Both the position numbers and the translations under genes were made by a program. A stretch of 61,506 nucleotides of DNA. Source: MWH-TA3 sp044353905. GTDB taxonomy: Bacteria; Actinomycetota; Actinomycetes; Actinomycetales; Microbacteriaceae. Where the stretch lies: NCBI GenBank assembly GCA_044353905.1, contig JBILBA010000006.1, forward strand, positions 1-61,506, given 5' to 3'. Positions 1 through 7,501 of the stretch are shown here, piece after piece. The number at the start of each line of letters is the position of its first letter. Within the stretch, counting starts at the first letter, position 1. The notes below the pieces were generated by a model that searched no databases, was not told where the DNA came from, and worked only from the letters and a program-made list of their open reading frames with translations.

Positions 1-1142
1 TCCGATGCGCCGGTCGTTGCGAGGTCCTCCGATGCTGGATCCTCCGTTGCCAGTTCCCATTGGGCGTAGAGGGTGAGGTCAATCGCAAAGTCGAAGTTAG
101 CGCCTGCCCCGAAAGGGGTCCCCGTTCCATCCTCGGCGGTGTTCCAACCAGTGAACGTGTATCCGGAGCGCTGGTAGCTGTTTGCGCTGAGATTGGCGGC
201 CGTGGTGGAGGACTGCGCAACCATTGATCCGGTCGCGTCAGCTGCGCCAGGAAGGAACTGGACTGTCTGTCCAACGAGTCCCCCCGCAAAAACCATCGAC
301 GTGTCGGGTGCTTGCGCGATTGTTGACGTCGTCAGGTTGTCGAACTCAAACCCGTTCCCGCTAAATTTCACGGAGGTTGCAGTCTGATCGCCGGTGAGGA
401 AGAGGTTTATATACGCATATACGTAACCTCGGTGCTCGGTATAGGGGCCGTCGCCCCCCTGAGTGAGACCCGCCGACTGGGACAGAGGCGGATACTCTGT
501 ATACCCGCGTGGATTACCGAAGTAGTGTCCTTGCGGATAGGTAGTTCCATCCATGGCCGTCACTGATCCATTGCCCGACGGCCAGTCGCTTGGTGGCGCG
601 CTGCCCAATAGTTCCTCGAGGGCGAGAGTGTCGAGGCTCGCAACTTCGGTCGCGCCGTTGTAAAAGGTCACAACGTTTCCCCTGTTACCGCCCGACCACC
701 AGAATCCGACGTACTTCACGCCACCAGCGGGAAAGGTAAAAGTGATCTCTGCGTTGCTCAAGTTATATGTACCAAAATAATTGGATCCATCGCCCCCAAA
801 AAACGGACTCGAATTTGTCGCACTGGCGCCGCCATAAATCCCTGGAAGTCGATATTTGCATGCGCTCGTCGAGGGCGCGGTGCTGAGCGTTCCGATCTCA
901 AGGGCGGTCGGGCAATCTGAACCATCCAATGTGGGACTGCCGCCCAAGCCATTGAAGTTCTCGGTCAAAGTGCCTTCAGGCTCAATCTCTGAGCCCTGAA
1001 CAAGGGGGGCCGAGAGGTAGAGAGCAATTCCTCCAACAGTAGTCGCGTGGGCTGGCGTTGGCGACAGAGGAACGAGGACCAGCGAGACCGACGCCGCCAG
1101 TAGCGCCGAAGCCGCAACGGCAGAAACAACAAATTTATTCAT
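1..1142 (-). CDS. Secreted InlB-repeat surface protein, C-terminus cut by the window edge
   Basis: The frame is open from the ATG at 1142 to the window edge, giving 380 residues with no stop. Residues 1-33 form a Sec signal peptide: MNK, a long Ala/Val/Leu core, and a likely AHA cleavage site at 31-33. Residues about 34-310 resemble an extracellular beta-rich domain with many Gly, Ser, Thr and aromatic residues. Residues about 325-362 match an InlB B-repeat (Listeria-Bacteroides repeat): GYTFTGWNT, a Gly-rich turn, then TLYAQW ending at W362. Proteins with this repeat are normally exported and cell-wall or matrix associated, often with several repeats and a C-terminal anchor. The missing C-terminus should show whether that holds here. 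The substrate or partner is unknown. It is divergent from argG. Confidence 0.8.
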   Translation of the reverse strand, partial: MNKFVVSAVAASALLAASVSLVLVPLSPTPAHATTVGGIALYLSAPLVQGSEIEPEGTLTENFNGLGGSPTLDGSDCPTALEIGTLSTAPSTSACKYRLPGIYGGASATNSSPFFGGDGSNYFGTYNLSNAEITFTFPAGGVKYVGFWWSGGNRGNVVTFYNGATEVASLDTLALEELLGSAPPSDWPSGNGSVTAMDGTTYPQGHYFGNPRGYTEYPPLSQSAGLTQGGDGPYTEHRGYVYAYINLFLTGDQTATSVKFSGNGFEFDNLTTSTIAQAPDTSMVFAGGLVGQTVQFLPGAADATGSMVAQSSTTAANLSANSYQRSGYTFTGWNTAEDGTGTPFGAGANFDFAIDLTLYAQWELATEDPASEDLATTGAS

Positions 1143-1236
1143 GATGATCCATTCTCGAGGGGTGATTATTTATGAATGTTAGCGCATTCAGTTAGGCGTG
1201 CGCTGTTTCGACGCGCGTTCCGCTCGTGGGAGTGTC

Positions 1237-1242
1237 TAGGCT
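1237..1242 (+). promoter_or_regulatory. -10 box of argG (leaderless)
   Basis: TAGGCT ends exactly six bases before the argG ATG, so transcription would begin at or next to the start codon. No Shine-Dalgarno sequence is present. No convincing -35 box is seen. The same TAGGCTGAA string precedes orn. Confidence 0.55.
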
Positions 1243-1248
1243 GAATCC

Positions 1249-2565
1249 ATGTCCAAAGTTCTAGCTTCGTTGCCAGTCGGCGAAAAAGTCGGCATCGCGT
1301 TCTCGGGTGGACTCGACACCGCCGTAGCTGTGGCTTGGATGCGAGAGAAAGGCGCGGTCCCTTTCGCTTACACGGCGAACCTGGGCCAGTACGACGAATC
1401 CGACATCGATTCGATCCCCGAGCGCGCAATGGTCTACGGTGCAGAGCTCGGTCGGCTTATCGATTGTCGCCAGTCGCTTGCCGAAGAGGGCCTCGCCGCG
1501 ATTGCGTGTGGCGCGTTCCACATTCGAACGGGCGGGAAGACCTACTTCAACACCACTCCCCTGGGACGGGTCGTAACCGGCACGCTGTTGGTTCGTGCGA
1601 TGCGCGACGACGGAGTCGAGATCTGGGGTGACGGAAGCACCTACAAGGGCAACGACATCGAGCGGTTTTATCGCTACGGGCTACTCGCGAACCCCAACCT
1701 GCGCATCTACAAGCCGTGGCTCGACAGGGACTTCGTCGGCGAACTCGGTGGTCGTCGCGAAATGTCGGAGTGGCTGGTGGCCCGAGACCTGCCCTATCGC
1801 GCCTCGCAAGAAAAGGCCTATTCGACCGACGCGAACATGCTCGGGGCGACGCACGAGGCAAAAACCCTCGAGCACCTCGACACGTCGTATGAAACGGTCG
1901 AGCCGATCATGGGCGTCACATTCTGGGACCCGTCTGTGGTCATTGAAACCGAAGACGTCACCGTCACTTTCCGCCAGGGTCGTCCCGTCGCCATCAACGG
2001 CAAAGACTTCTCCAGCGACCCGGTTGGCCTCATCATGACCGCGAACGAAATTGGTGGCCGCCACGGACTCGGGATGTCCGACCAGATCGAAAACCGCATC
2101 ATCGAGGCCAAGAGCCGCGGAATTTATGAAGCGCCCGGTATGGCGCTGTTGCACATCGCCTACGAACGTCTTCTGTCCGCCATCCACAACGAGGACACGA
2201 TGGCCGCGTACGCCGCGGAGGGTCGCCGCATGGGCCGACTGTTGTACGAAGGCCGTTGGCTCGACCCGCAAACGCTGATGTTGCGTGAGTCGCTGACCAA
2301 GTGGGTTGCGTCGGCCGTCAACGGGTCGGTCACCCTGCGTCTTCGCCGAGGAGACGATTACACGATCGTCAACACTGGGGGTGACGGGTTCAGCTATCAC
2401 CCTGAGAAGTTGTCAATGGAACGAACCGAGGACGAAGGTTTCGGACCAACCGATCGCATCGGTCAACTGACGATGCGGAACCTCGACATACAGGACACGC
2501 GCGCCAAGCTCGACCTGTATCGCCAGCAGGGACAACTCGACGGCGGACAATTCGAACTGACCTGA
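1249..2565 (+). CDS. argG: Argininosuccinate synthase, long form
   Basis: This enzyme joins citrulline and aspartate using ATP in the penultimate step of arginine synthesis in the cytoplasm. The 438-residue product starts with the family's N-type ATP pyrophosphatase loop AFSGGLDT at residues 17-24. It continues with YTANLGQYD, the GGKTYFNTTPLGR stretch and STYKGND, all typical of ArgG. The length and the C-terminal region fit the longer E. coli-like type of about 447 residues rather than the roughly 400-residue type. The ATG is supported by the -10 box six bases upstream. No other arg gene is adjacent; orn follows after 32 bases with its own -10 box. Confidence 0.96.
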   Translation: MSKVLASLPVGEKVGIAFSGGLDTAVAVAWMREKGAVPFAYTANLGQYDESDIDSIPERAMVYGAELGRLIDCRQSLAEEGLAAIACGAFHIRTGGKTYFNTTPLGRVVTGTLLVRAMRDDGVEIWGDGSTYKGNDIERFYRYGLLANPNLRIYKPWLDRDFVGELGGRREMSEWLVARDLPYRASQEKAYSTDANMLGATHEAKTLEHLDTSYETVEPIMGVTFWDPSVVIETEDVTVTFRQGRPVAINGKDFSSDPVGLIMTANEIGGRHGLGMSDQIENRIIEAKSRGIYEAPGMALLHIAYERLLSAIHNEDTMAAYAAEGRRMGRLLYEGRWLDPQTLMLRESLTKWVASAVNGSVTLRLRRGDDYTIVNTGGDGFSYHPEKLSMERTEDEGFGPTDRIGQLTMRNLDIQDTRAKLDLYRQQGQLDGGQFELT

Positions 2566-2585
2566 TTCGGCGGGGATGCCTTCGA

Positions 2586-2591
2586 TAGGCT
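2586..2591 (+). promoter_or_regulatory. -10 box of orn (leaderless)
   Basis: TAGGCT lies six bases before the orn ATG, in the same arrangement as in front of argG. It falls in the 32-base argG-orn gap and suggests that orn has its own leaderless transcript. Confidence 0.5.
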
Positions 2592-2597
2592 GAAGAA

Positions 2598-3254
2598 ATG
2601 GCAGCGAACGACTTTCTCAACGACAAACGGTTCATCGTGTGGCTCGACCTCGAAATGACGGGTCTGAACATCAACACCACCGAAGCCGGCAAACGTGATG
2701 ACGAGATCGTTGAGATCGGCGTCATTGTCACCGACGGCAATCTCGTGGCGCAAGACAAAGGCCTGCAACTCGTCATCAAACCGACCGACGCCGCGATGGC
2801 GAACATGGGAAGTTTCGTTCGAAACATGCACGAGAAGAGCGGCCTGCTTCCCCTACTCAAAGACGGGGTCTCGGTAGCCGAGGCGGAAAAACAGGTCCTC
2901 GCCTACATTCAGAAACACGTCCCCGTTCGCCAGACGGCGCAAATGGGCGGAAACACGATTCACATGGACCGTCGCTTTTTGGCGAAATACATGCCCGCTG
3001 TCGAGGACTGGGTGCACTACCGCAACGTCGACACGTCGACCGTGAAGGAAGTTCTCTATCGCTGGTTCCCCTACGTCGTCGAGGCAGCCCCGGAAAAGAT
3101 TGGCAATCACCGCGCGCTTGCGGACGCGATCGAATCGATTCGCGAGCTCGCGTTCTACCGCGAACTGCTCTTCTCGATGGACGCGATTGACCCAGAACGT
3201 CTAGAGCGCGCACGAAAGACCGCCACTAATGCGTGGGCGGAATTTCTGGCATAA
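2598..3254 (+). CDS. orn: Oligoribonuclease
   Basis: This is a 3'-5' exonuclease that degrades 2-5 nucleotide RNA, including pGpG, to mononucleotides. The 218-residue product has the full DEDDh set: D17 and E19 in WLDLEMTG, D124 in the NTIHMDRRFL block, and H171 with D176 in HRALADAIES. Length and motif spacing match family Orn. A -10 box six bases before the ATG makes a leaderless start likely. It is followed 26 bases later by tRNA-His, and the same argG-orn-tRNA order may share transcription. Identification is very secure. Confidence 0.96.
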   Translation: MAANDFLNDKRFIVWLDLEMTGLNINTTEAGKRDDEIVEIGVIVTDGNLVAQDKGLQLVIKPTDAAMANMGSFVRNMHEKSGLLPLLKDGVSVAEAEKQVLAYIQKHVPVRQTAQMGGNTIHMDRRFLAKYMPAVEDWVHYRNVDTSTVKEVLYRWFPYVVEAAPEKIGNHRALADAIESIRELAFYRELLFSMDAIDPERLERARKTATNAWAEFLA

Positions 3255-3280
3255 TGGAACGGTTGCGTTTCGGCGCACAT

Positions 3281-3354
3281 GGTGGCTATAGCTCAGTTGG
3301 CAGAGCGTCTGGTTGTGGTCCTGAAGGTCGCGGGTTCGAGCCCCGTTAGCCACC
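3281..3354 (+). tRNA. tRNA-His (GTG)
   Basis: The cloverleaf has the acceptor stem GTGGCTA (3282-3288) pairing with TAGCCAC (3347-3353). It also has the histidine-specific extra G at 3281 opposite C at 3354. The D arm is GCTC/GAGC, the anticodon loop TTGTGGT holds GTG at 3315-3317, and the T arm is GCGGG/CCCGT with TTCGAGC. CCA is not encoded. The anticodon stem has a T-T mismatch (3310 against 3322, positions 29-41). Confidence 0.95.
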
Positions 3355-3372
3355 CTCCGCATTTCCCCGAAT

Positions 3373-3864
3373 TCAGGTTCGAACAACGACTGTCGCTGTC
3401 CCAATCGGATCGTTCTGCGCGATGTGTGTGTCGACCTGCTCGTCCCACGCTTTGGAAAAGTCGTCGAATTGGTTGCTGTCGCGATCGACCAATCGCGCGA
3501 GGCGCTCATTTTCGCCGCACTCCACCCACACCACCGTCGACGCGAGTTCGCGCGACTGCGGGGTGCTCACACCGCAGCCCTCGATGACGACCACATCGGC
3601 GGGGGCAATCTCAACGATTCCGCCCGCGGAGTCCCGCTCCCAGTCCCACGCCTGGTATCGACCGGGCAGACCAGCGGCGAGAGGAGTCACCACGGTTTCG
3701 ATCACTGCATCACGACCGTCGATGAGTCCGCCCCAACCCGGATACGCATCGTCGAGGTGGACGAGAGTCGCATCGAGAGCGGTGGCCATGCGAACAGCAA
3801 GTCCTGTCTTTCCCACACCGCTTTTACCGTCGATCAGGATGATGTGCGGTCTAGGCAATAGCAC
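3373..3864 (-). CDS. P-loop nucleoside/uridine-kinase-like protein of the thiamine ECF operon
   Basis: This 163-residue protein has a Walker A motif GKSGVGKT at residues 13-20. An acidic LDDAYPGWGG segment near residues 37-46 recalls the substrate loop of uridine kinase-type enzymes. DVVVIEGCGV is a Walker B-like strand. It starts at GTG (3862-3864) and overlaps the end of the upstream EcfT gene by 14 bases, so it is the last gene of a riboswitch-controlled transporter operon. Family members are usually annotated only as ATP-binding protein. Context suggests it phosphorylates thiamine, HMP or a related precursor after import, but the substrate is inference. It is convergent with tRNA-His. Confidence 0.75.
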   Translation of the reverse strand: MLLPRPHIILIDGKSGVGKTGLAVRMATALDATLVHLDDAYPGWGGLIDGRDAVIETVVTPLAAGLPGRYQAWDWERDSAGGIVEIAPADVVVIEGCGVSTPQSRELASTVVWVECGENERLARLVDRDSNQFDDFSKAWDEQVDTHIAQNDPIGTATVVVRT

Positions 3865-4591
3865 TGTTCCATACCCCGAGGTACGCCACCAGAATCATCG
3901 ACGACACACCGATGACGACAGAGCCCGTAATCAATATCCAGTCGCGGATACCGAGGGGTCGATAGACACTCCAGGATCGGTTTGATCGCGAAAAGCCGCG
4001 AATTTCGGCAACATCGCTCATGCGCACCGCGCGGCGGATTGCAATAACCAACGTGGTCAGGGCAACGGCGAACGGCGTCGAGGCACGACCGTTTGCGCGG
4101 CGAGCTTGGCGTGTTTCGTCGAGGTCGGACGAGATGACAGGAATCAACCTCAAGGCAATCAGAGTCGCGAGCGCGACTCGGTCCGGCAGGATTCGCTTCA
4201 CGGCGCAGGTCGCTAACACTTCGTGAGCGGAAATTGCCCCCGCAACGAGAAGGGCGGGAAGTGCGATCGCCAGGATGCGCAGCATCGCCGCAATGGAAGT
4301 GGCAATCGACCCTTCGCTAATGTGCATGAGTCCCCAGTGGAAGATTTCGGCGCCCCGATGGGTTCCGTAAAGTAGGGATGCAATTCCCGCCGTTCCGACG
4401 GCGGCTGTCAAGACAATCAATGATGTCTTGGACGGCACCGTGATGACCTTCGGGGTAATGAGGGCGATAAAGCCGAGCAGCGGCACCCCCAAGAAAATCG
4501 GCATCCACGGATCGACACTCCACACGAGTGCGAGTGCTGGGACAGCACTCGCAACGATGAGCGCCACGGCGTGTGGGCGACGAGCGGTCAC
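3851..4591 (-). CDS. ECF transporter transmembrane (T) component
   Basis: The 246-residue integral membrane protein has about five or six hydrophobic segments and the EcfT signature region near VLATCAVKRILP and ALRLIPVISSDLDETRQARRANG. The last stretch resembles the A-R-G coupling helices that contact the ATPases. The GTG start at 4589-4591 overlaps the TGA of the ATPase gene (GTGA), so the genes are translationally coupled. The open frame extends much further upstream, but that part lies over the ATPase gene and has no transporter character. With the neighbouring S component and ATPase it forms an energy-coupling-factor importer of the YkoC type. Confidence 0.88.
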   Translation of the reverse strand: MTARRPHAVALIVASAVPALALVWSVDPWMPIFLGVPLLGFIALITPKVITVPSKTSLIVLTAAVGTAGIASLLYGTHRGAEIFHWGLMHISEGSIATSIAAMLRILAIALPALLVAGAISAHEVLATCAVKRILPDRVALATLIALRLIPVISSDLDETRQARRANGRASTPFAVALTTLVIAIRRAVRMSDVAEIRGFSRSNRSWSVYRPLGIRDWILITGSVVIGVSSMILVAYLGVWNSAIA

Positions 4592-5940
4592 AGCGGTTCT
4601 CCAAGGTGAATGACTCGATGGGCCAACGAACGGACAAGCAACTGATCGTGAGATGCGAGCACGATCGAACCGCCCTCGTCGAGGTAGTCCCGAAGTCGGT
4701 CGAGAAGGTCGTGCCACGAGTGCGCGTCTTGGCCGAACGACGGTTCGTCCAACAGAAGGATTCGAGGTGCGCGCGAGAGCGCGGCGGCTATTGCCAGTCG
4801 ACGGCGCTCTCCGCCGCTCAGACTTTGCGGGTGTCGACGGTCCATTCCGCGTAAACCGACCGCAGCGCGTTCGTGGGCCGGGGCTTCGTCTCCTACCGTT
4901 CCGTTTCCGAAACCGTACGACGGATTCTGGAGGACCGACGACGCAAATGTCACGAGTGTCCGAGCGGGAAGCCGATACGGTTCGATGCCCTGGTCGGCGT
5001 ATTCCACCGTTCCACCGTGCGGGGCAATCAACCCACCGAGCACGCGCAGTGCGGTGGTCTTCCCGGCCCCGTTGAGACCCGTGATTGCTACGGCCTCCCC
5101 CTCTCGGAGGTTCAACGCCGGCAGTCGAAAGGACTTCGCGCCTTCCGCGCGTCGAACGACGAGTTTGCGGGTCGAGAGCACGGTCTGCGCACCGCGCTGA
5201 CGCGTGTTGGGCTTGGTGGCCCGCGAATGGCCGGGCACCCAAACGCCCAGCGCAACGAGTGCGCCGCGTTGAGTGGTCAACACTTCGTCGAGCGGTCCGT
5301 CCAGAGCGATGCGACCATCCGCGATGACAATGATTCGATCAACGAGTTTGCGCCACAGTTTGATGCGGTGCTCGACGATGATCAACGCTGAATCGGAATC
5401 CGTGATGACGCGGTGAACGGCGTCTCGCACGGTTTCCATCGAAATCCCGTCGAGGCTCGCGGTTGGTTCGTCCAACACCAACAGGTCGGGTCTTGAGGCC
5501 ATCGCGGTGGCGATCGCGACGCGCTGTTTCTCGCCTCCCGACAAGTGCCCTGTCGAGGACTCGATGGGGTTTGTTACCCCCGCAGAGTCCAACGCCTCAC
5601 GGATTCGGCCTTCAACCTCTGACGGGTCGGCGACGGCGGTCTCGGCGACAAAAGCCACCTCGTCGCGAATTGTGGGGAAAAGAATCTGCTCGTCCGGCTC
5701 CTGGCCGACGTACGCCACCGATTTCGCTCGGTTCGCGCGGGACCCGTATTCCTGCACGCTGGAGGAATCGACCAACCCGGCGATTGCCCGCACCAGTGTC
5801 GATTTCCCGCCACCACTCGGGCCGGTGATGAGCACCCTCTCGCCAGGGGCAATCTTCAGTGAGATGTCGCGAAGCGTCTCGAAATCGGAACCGTTGAAGA
5901 CCAACGACCACGATTTGAATGAAACGAGACTCCGGGACAT
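4588..5940 (-). CDS. Fused double ATPase of the thiamine/HMP ECF transporter (YkoD type)
   Basis: The 450-residue protein holds two ABC ATPase domains in tandem. The first has Walker A GPSGGGKST at 40-48, signature LSGGEKQR at 133-140 and Walker B with LDEPT at 156-160. The second has GLNGAGKTT at 288-296, LSGGERRR at 374-381 and LDEPSFGQD at 397-405. Each half resembles EcfA1/EcfA2, and the fusion matches YkoD. It powers uptake together with the adjacent T and S components. The start lies one base from the end of the S component gene. All catalytic motifs look intact, so both sites should be functional. Confidence 0.93.
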   Translation of the reverse strand: MSRSLVSFKSWSLVFNGSDFETLRDISLKIAPGERVLITGPSGGGKSTLVRAIAGLVDSSSVQEYGSRANRAKSVAYVGQEPDEQILFPTIRDEVAFVAETAVADPSEVEGRIREALDSAGVTNPIESSTGHLSGGEKQRVAIATAMASRPDLLVLDEPTASLDGISMETVRDAVHRVITDSDSALIIVEHRIKLWRKLVDRIIVIADGRIALDGPLDEVLTTQRGALVALGVWVPGHSRATKPNTRQRGAQTVLSTRKLVVRRAEGAKSFRLPALNLREGEAVAITGLNGAGKTTALRVLGGLIAPHGGTVEYADQGIEPYRLPARTLVTFASSVLQNPSYGFGNGTVGDEAPAHERAAVGLRGMDRRHPQSLSGGERRRLAIAAALSRAPRILLLDEPSFGQDAHSWHDLLDRLRDYLDEGGSIVLASHDQLLVRSLAHRVIHLGEPL

Positions 5941-5941
5941 G

Positions 5942-6508
5942 TCACCGTCCGAACGTCGCGAGGATTCCGGTTTTGGTCAACGCGCGAACAAGCAAGACCG
6001 TGAGCCCGGCACCGAGGACCGCGCCGGACGCCGTCGCCGAGGCGATGAACACTGCAGCAAATTCAGGACCCGTTCCGGGGTACCAGTAGAAATACTCGAG
6101 GGTTCCTTGAACGATGCCGCCGAACGCGCCAGCCGTTGCGACCACAAAAAAGTCGACCTTGTTGTTTCGCATGAGCCTGAATCCGAGTTCCATTGCCAGC
6201 CCTTGCGCGAACCCCAAAATCAGAACAGTAAAACCCCACTGATTCCCGATGATTGCCGAAACGGACGCGGCAATCACCTCACCGAGAATCGCGGCACCCG
6301 GCCGGCGCACGACCAATGCGACCAGAAGCCCCCCGATCAGCCACACGCCACCGAGGCTGCCGACGAACCCGGGGGTGAAACCCGCGAGGGTCAATGACAA
6401 CGGGGTGTACGCCGCGTTCCATGCGACGAAAATCACGCCCGACGCGACGGCCAGAACCGCGGCGACGATGAGGTCAACGGTTCTCCACCCGCTATATGTG
6501 TTGCTCAT
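5942..6508 (-). CDS. ykoE: ECF substrate-binding (S) component, YkoE family, thiamine or HMP uptake
   Basis: This is a 188-residue, very hydrophobic protein with about five membrane segments and no ATPase motif. The sequence has features of YkoE, including FTPGFVGSLGGVWLIGGL and NQWGFTVLILGFAQGLAMELGFR. YkoE is the S component of the YkoEDC importer for thiamine or its pyrimidine part. The gene order S-ATPase-T matches YkoEDC, and a TPP riboswitch directly upstream confirms a thiamine-related substrate. The ATG has a Shine-Dalgarno AGGGAG at 6518-6523, nine bases upstream. Whether it takes up thiamine itself or the pyrimidine cannot be decided from sequence. Confidence 0.9.
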   Translation of the reverse strand: MSNTYSGWRTVDLIVAAVLAVASGVIFVAWNAAYTPLSLTLAGFTPGFVGSLGGVWLIGGLLVALVVRRPGAAILGEVIAASVSAIIGNQWGFTVLILGFAQGLAMELGFRLMRNNKVDFFVVATAGAFGGIVQGTLEYFYWYPGTGPEFAAVFIASATASGAVLGAGLTVLLVRALTKTGILATFGR

Positions 6509-6512
6509 GATG

Positions 6513-6534
6513 GTGCACTCCCTGTCGTGTGCAC
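6513..6534 (-). promoter_or_regulatory. Hairpin around the ykoE ribosome binding site (riboswitch expression platform)
   Basis: GTGCAC at 6529-6534 and GTGCAC at 6513-6518 are self-complementary. They can form a six-pair stem with most of the Shine-Dalgarno AGGGAG in the loop and its last base in the stem. The structure lies between the TPP aptamer and the ATG, where translational control would act. Which aptamer state favours it is inference. Confidence 0.5.
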
Positions 6535-6546
6535 GGGGTGAAACTG

Positions 6547-6625
6547 TCTTCCCGATCCGGCATTATCCGAATGGTATGACGGTCGAAGCGATTGCTTCCT
6601 CTCAGCCCTTTCGAACTCCCGTGTT
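6547..6625 (-). ncRNA. TPP riboswitch (THI element)
   Basis: Read on the minus strand, the core TPP aptamer elements appear in order. They are GGGAG (6616-6620), a GGGCTGAGAGG block with CTGAGA at 6600-6605, ACCGTCATACC, GGATAATGCC at 6559-6568, and a closing GGGAAG (6548-6553). These are the most conserved thi-box strings. The element lies 40 bases upstream of ykoE and predicts repression of the whole ykoE-ATPase-T-kinase operon when thiamine pyrophosphate is plentiful. Confidence 0.92.
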
Positions 6626-6649
6626 TCGGTACATCCTATCGCGCTCAAT

Positions 6650-6655
6650 TAGAGT
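6650..6655 (+). promoter_or_regulatory. -10 box of terC (leaderless)
   Basis: TAGAGT is followed by six bases and then the terC ATG. No Shine-Dalgarno sequence is present. The box lies in the 153-base divergent gap shared with the ykoE leader. Confidence 0.5.
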
Positions 6656-6661
6656 GAGCAC

Positions 6662-7495
6662 ATGCTCGAATTTCTCTCCGACCCTGGAATGTGGGTTTCC
6701 CTCGCGACGCTGACTGTTTTGGAAATCGTCCTCGGCATCGACAACATCATCTTCATTGCGATTCTCGCGGCGAACCTCCCGAAGGAACTTCGCAAGCGCG
6801 CCCAGTTCGTCGGTTTGAGCATGGCACTCGTCACCCGCGTGGCAATGCTCTTCTTCGCCTTCTGGATCATCCAATTGGAAACCGACATCGTTCACATCGG
6901 GGACTTCGGTTTCTCTGGCCGCGACCTGATTTTGATCGCGGGCGGCGTATTCCTGATTTACAAATCGACCACCGAGATCCACGAAAAACTCGAAGGAACC
7001 GAGGGTTCGGGAAACACAGCGAAGAGCGGTTCGCGGGCGTTCGCGGCCATCATCGGCCAGATTCTCGTTCTTGACGTTGTGTTCTCGGTTGACGGAATCA
7101 TCACCGCAGTGGGTATGACTGACAGCCTCGCGGTCATGATTATCGCGGTCGTCATCTCGTCGATTGTCATGTTGTTGGCCGCGGGAGTCGTCGGCGACTT
7201 CGTCGACAAACACCCCACGGTCAAAATGCTCGCTCTCGCGTTCTTGGTGCTGATCGGTGCCGCTCTCGTCGCCGAGGGCTTTGGTACTGAAATCGAGAAG
7301 GCCTTCATCTATGGCCCGATGGCGTTCTCGGTGATTGTTGAAGCGCTCAACATCACCTACAAAAATCGTGAAGCGAAGCGCGTCCACCACGGAACACCCC
7401 CGGTGAACCTGCGTGACTCGATTGCGGCTAAGCCAGTTTCGAAGAAACCGTCGGCGAAGAAGCCCATGGCCAAGAAACCCCGCACCACGCCCTAA
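6662..7495 (+). CDS. TerC-family integral membrane protein
   Basis: The 277-residue protein has about seven membrane segments and the acidic intramembrane residues of TerC/Alx proteins: D27 in VLGIDNIIF, and D138 and D144 in LDVVFSVDG. The family is linked to tellurite resistance and, more recently, to Mn(II) export and metal loading of exported proteins. The substrate here is inferred from family only. The last 35 residues are unlike the core. They carry repeated KKP/AKKP units rich in Lys, Pro and Ala and should be a cytoplasmic basic tail. The gene is single and ends six bases from the convergent glycosyltransferase. Confidence 0.9.
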   Translation: MLEFLSDPGMWVSLATLTVLEIVLGIDNIIFIAILAANLPKELRKRAQFVGLSMALVTRVAMLFFAFWIIQLETDIVHIGDFGFSGRDLILIAGGVFLIYKSTTEIHEKLEGTEGSGNTAKSGSRAFAAIIGQILVLDVVFSVDGIITAVGMTDSLAVMIIAVVISSIVMLLAAGVVGDFVDKHPTVKMLALAFLVLIGAALVAEGFGTEIEKAFIYGPMAFSVIVEALNITYKNREAKRVHHGTPPVNLRDSIAAKPVSKKPSAKKPMAKKPRTTP

Positions 7496-7501
7496 GTCGG
7501 A

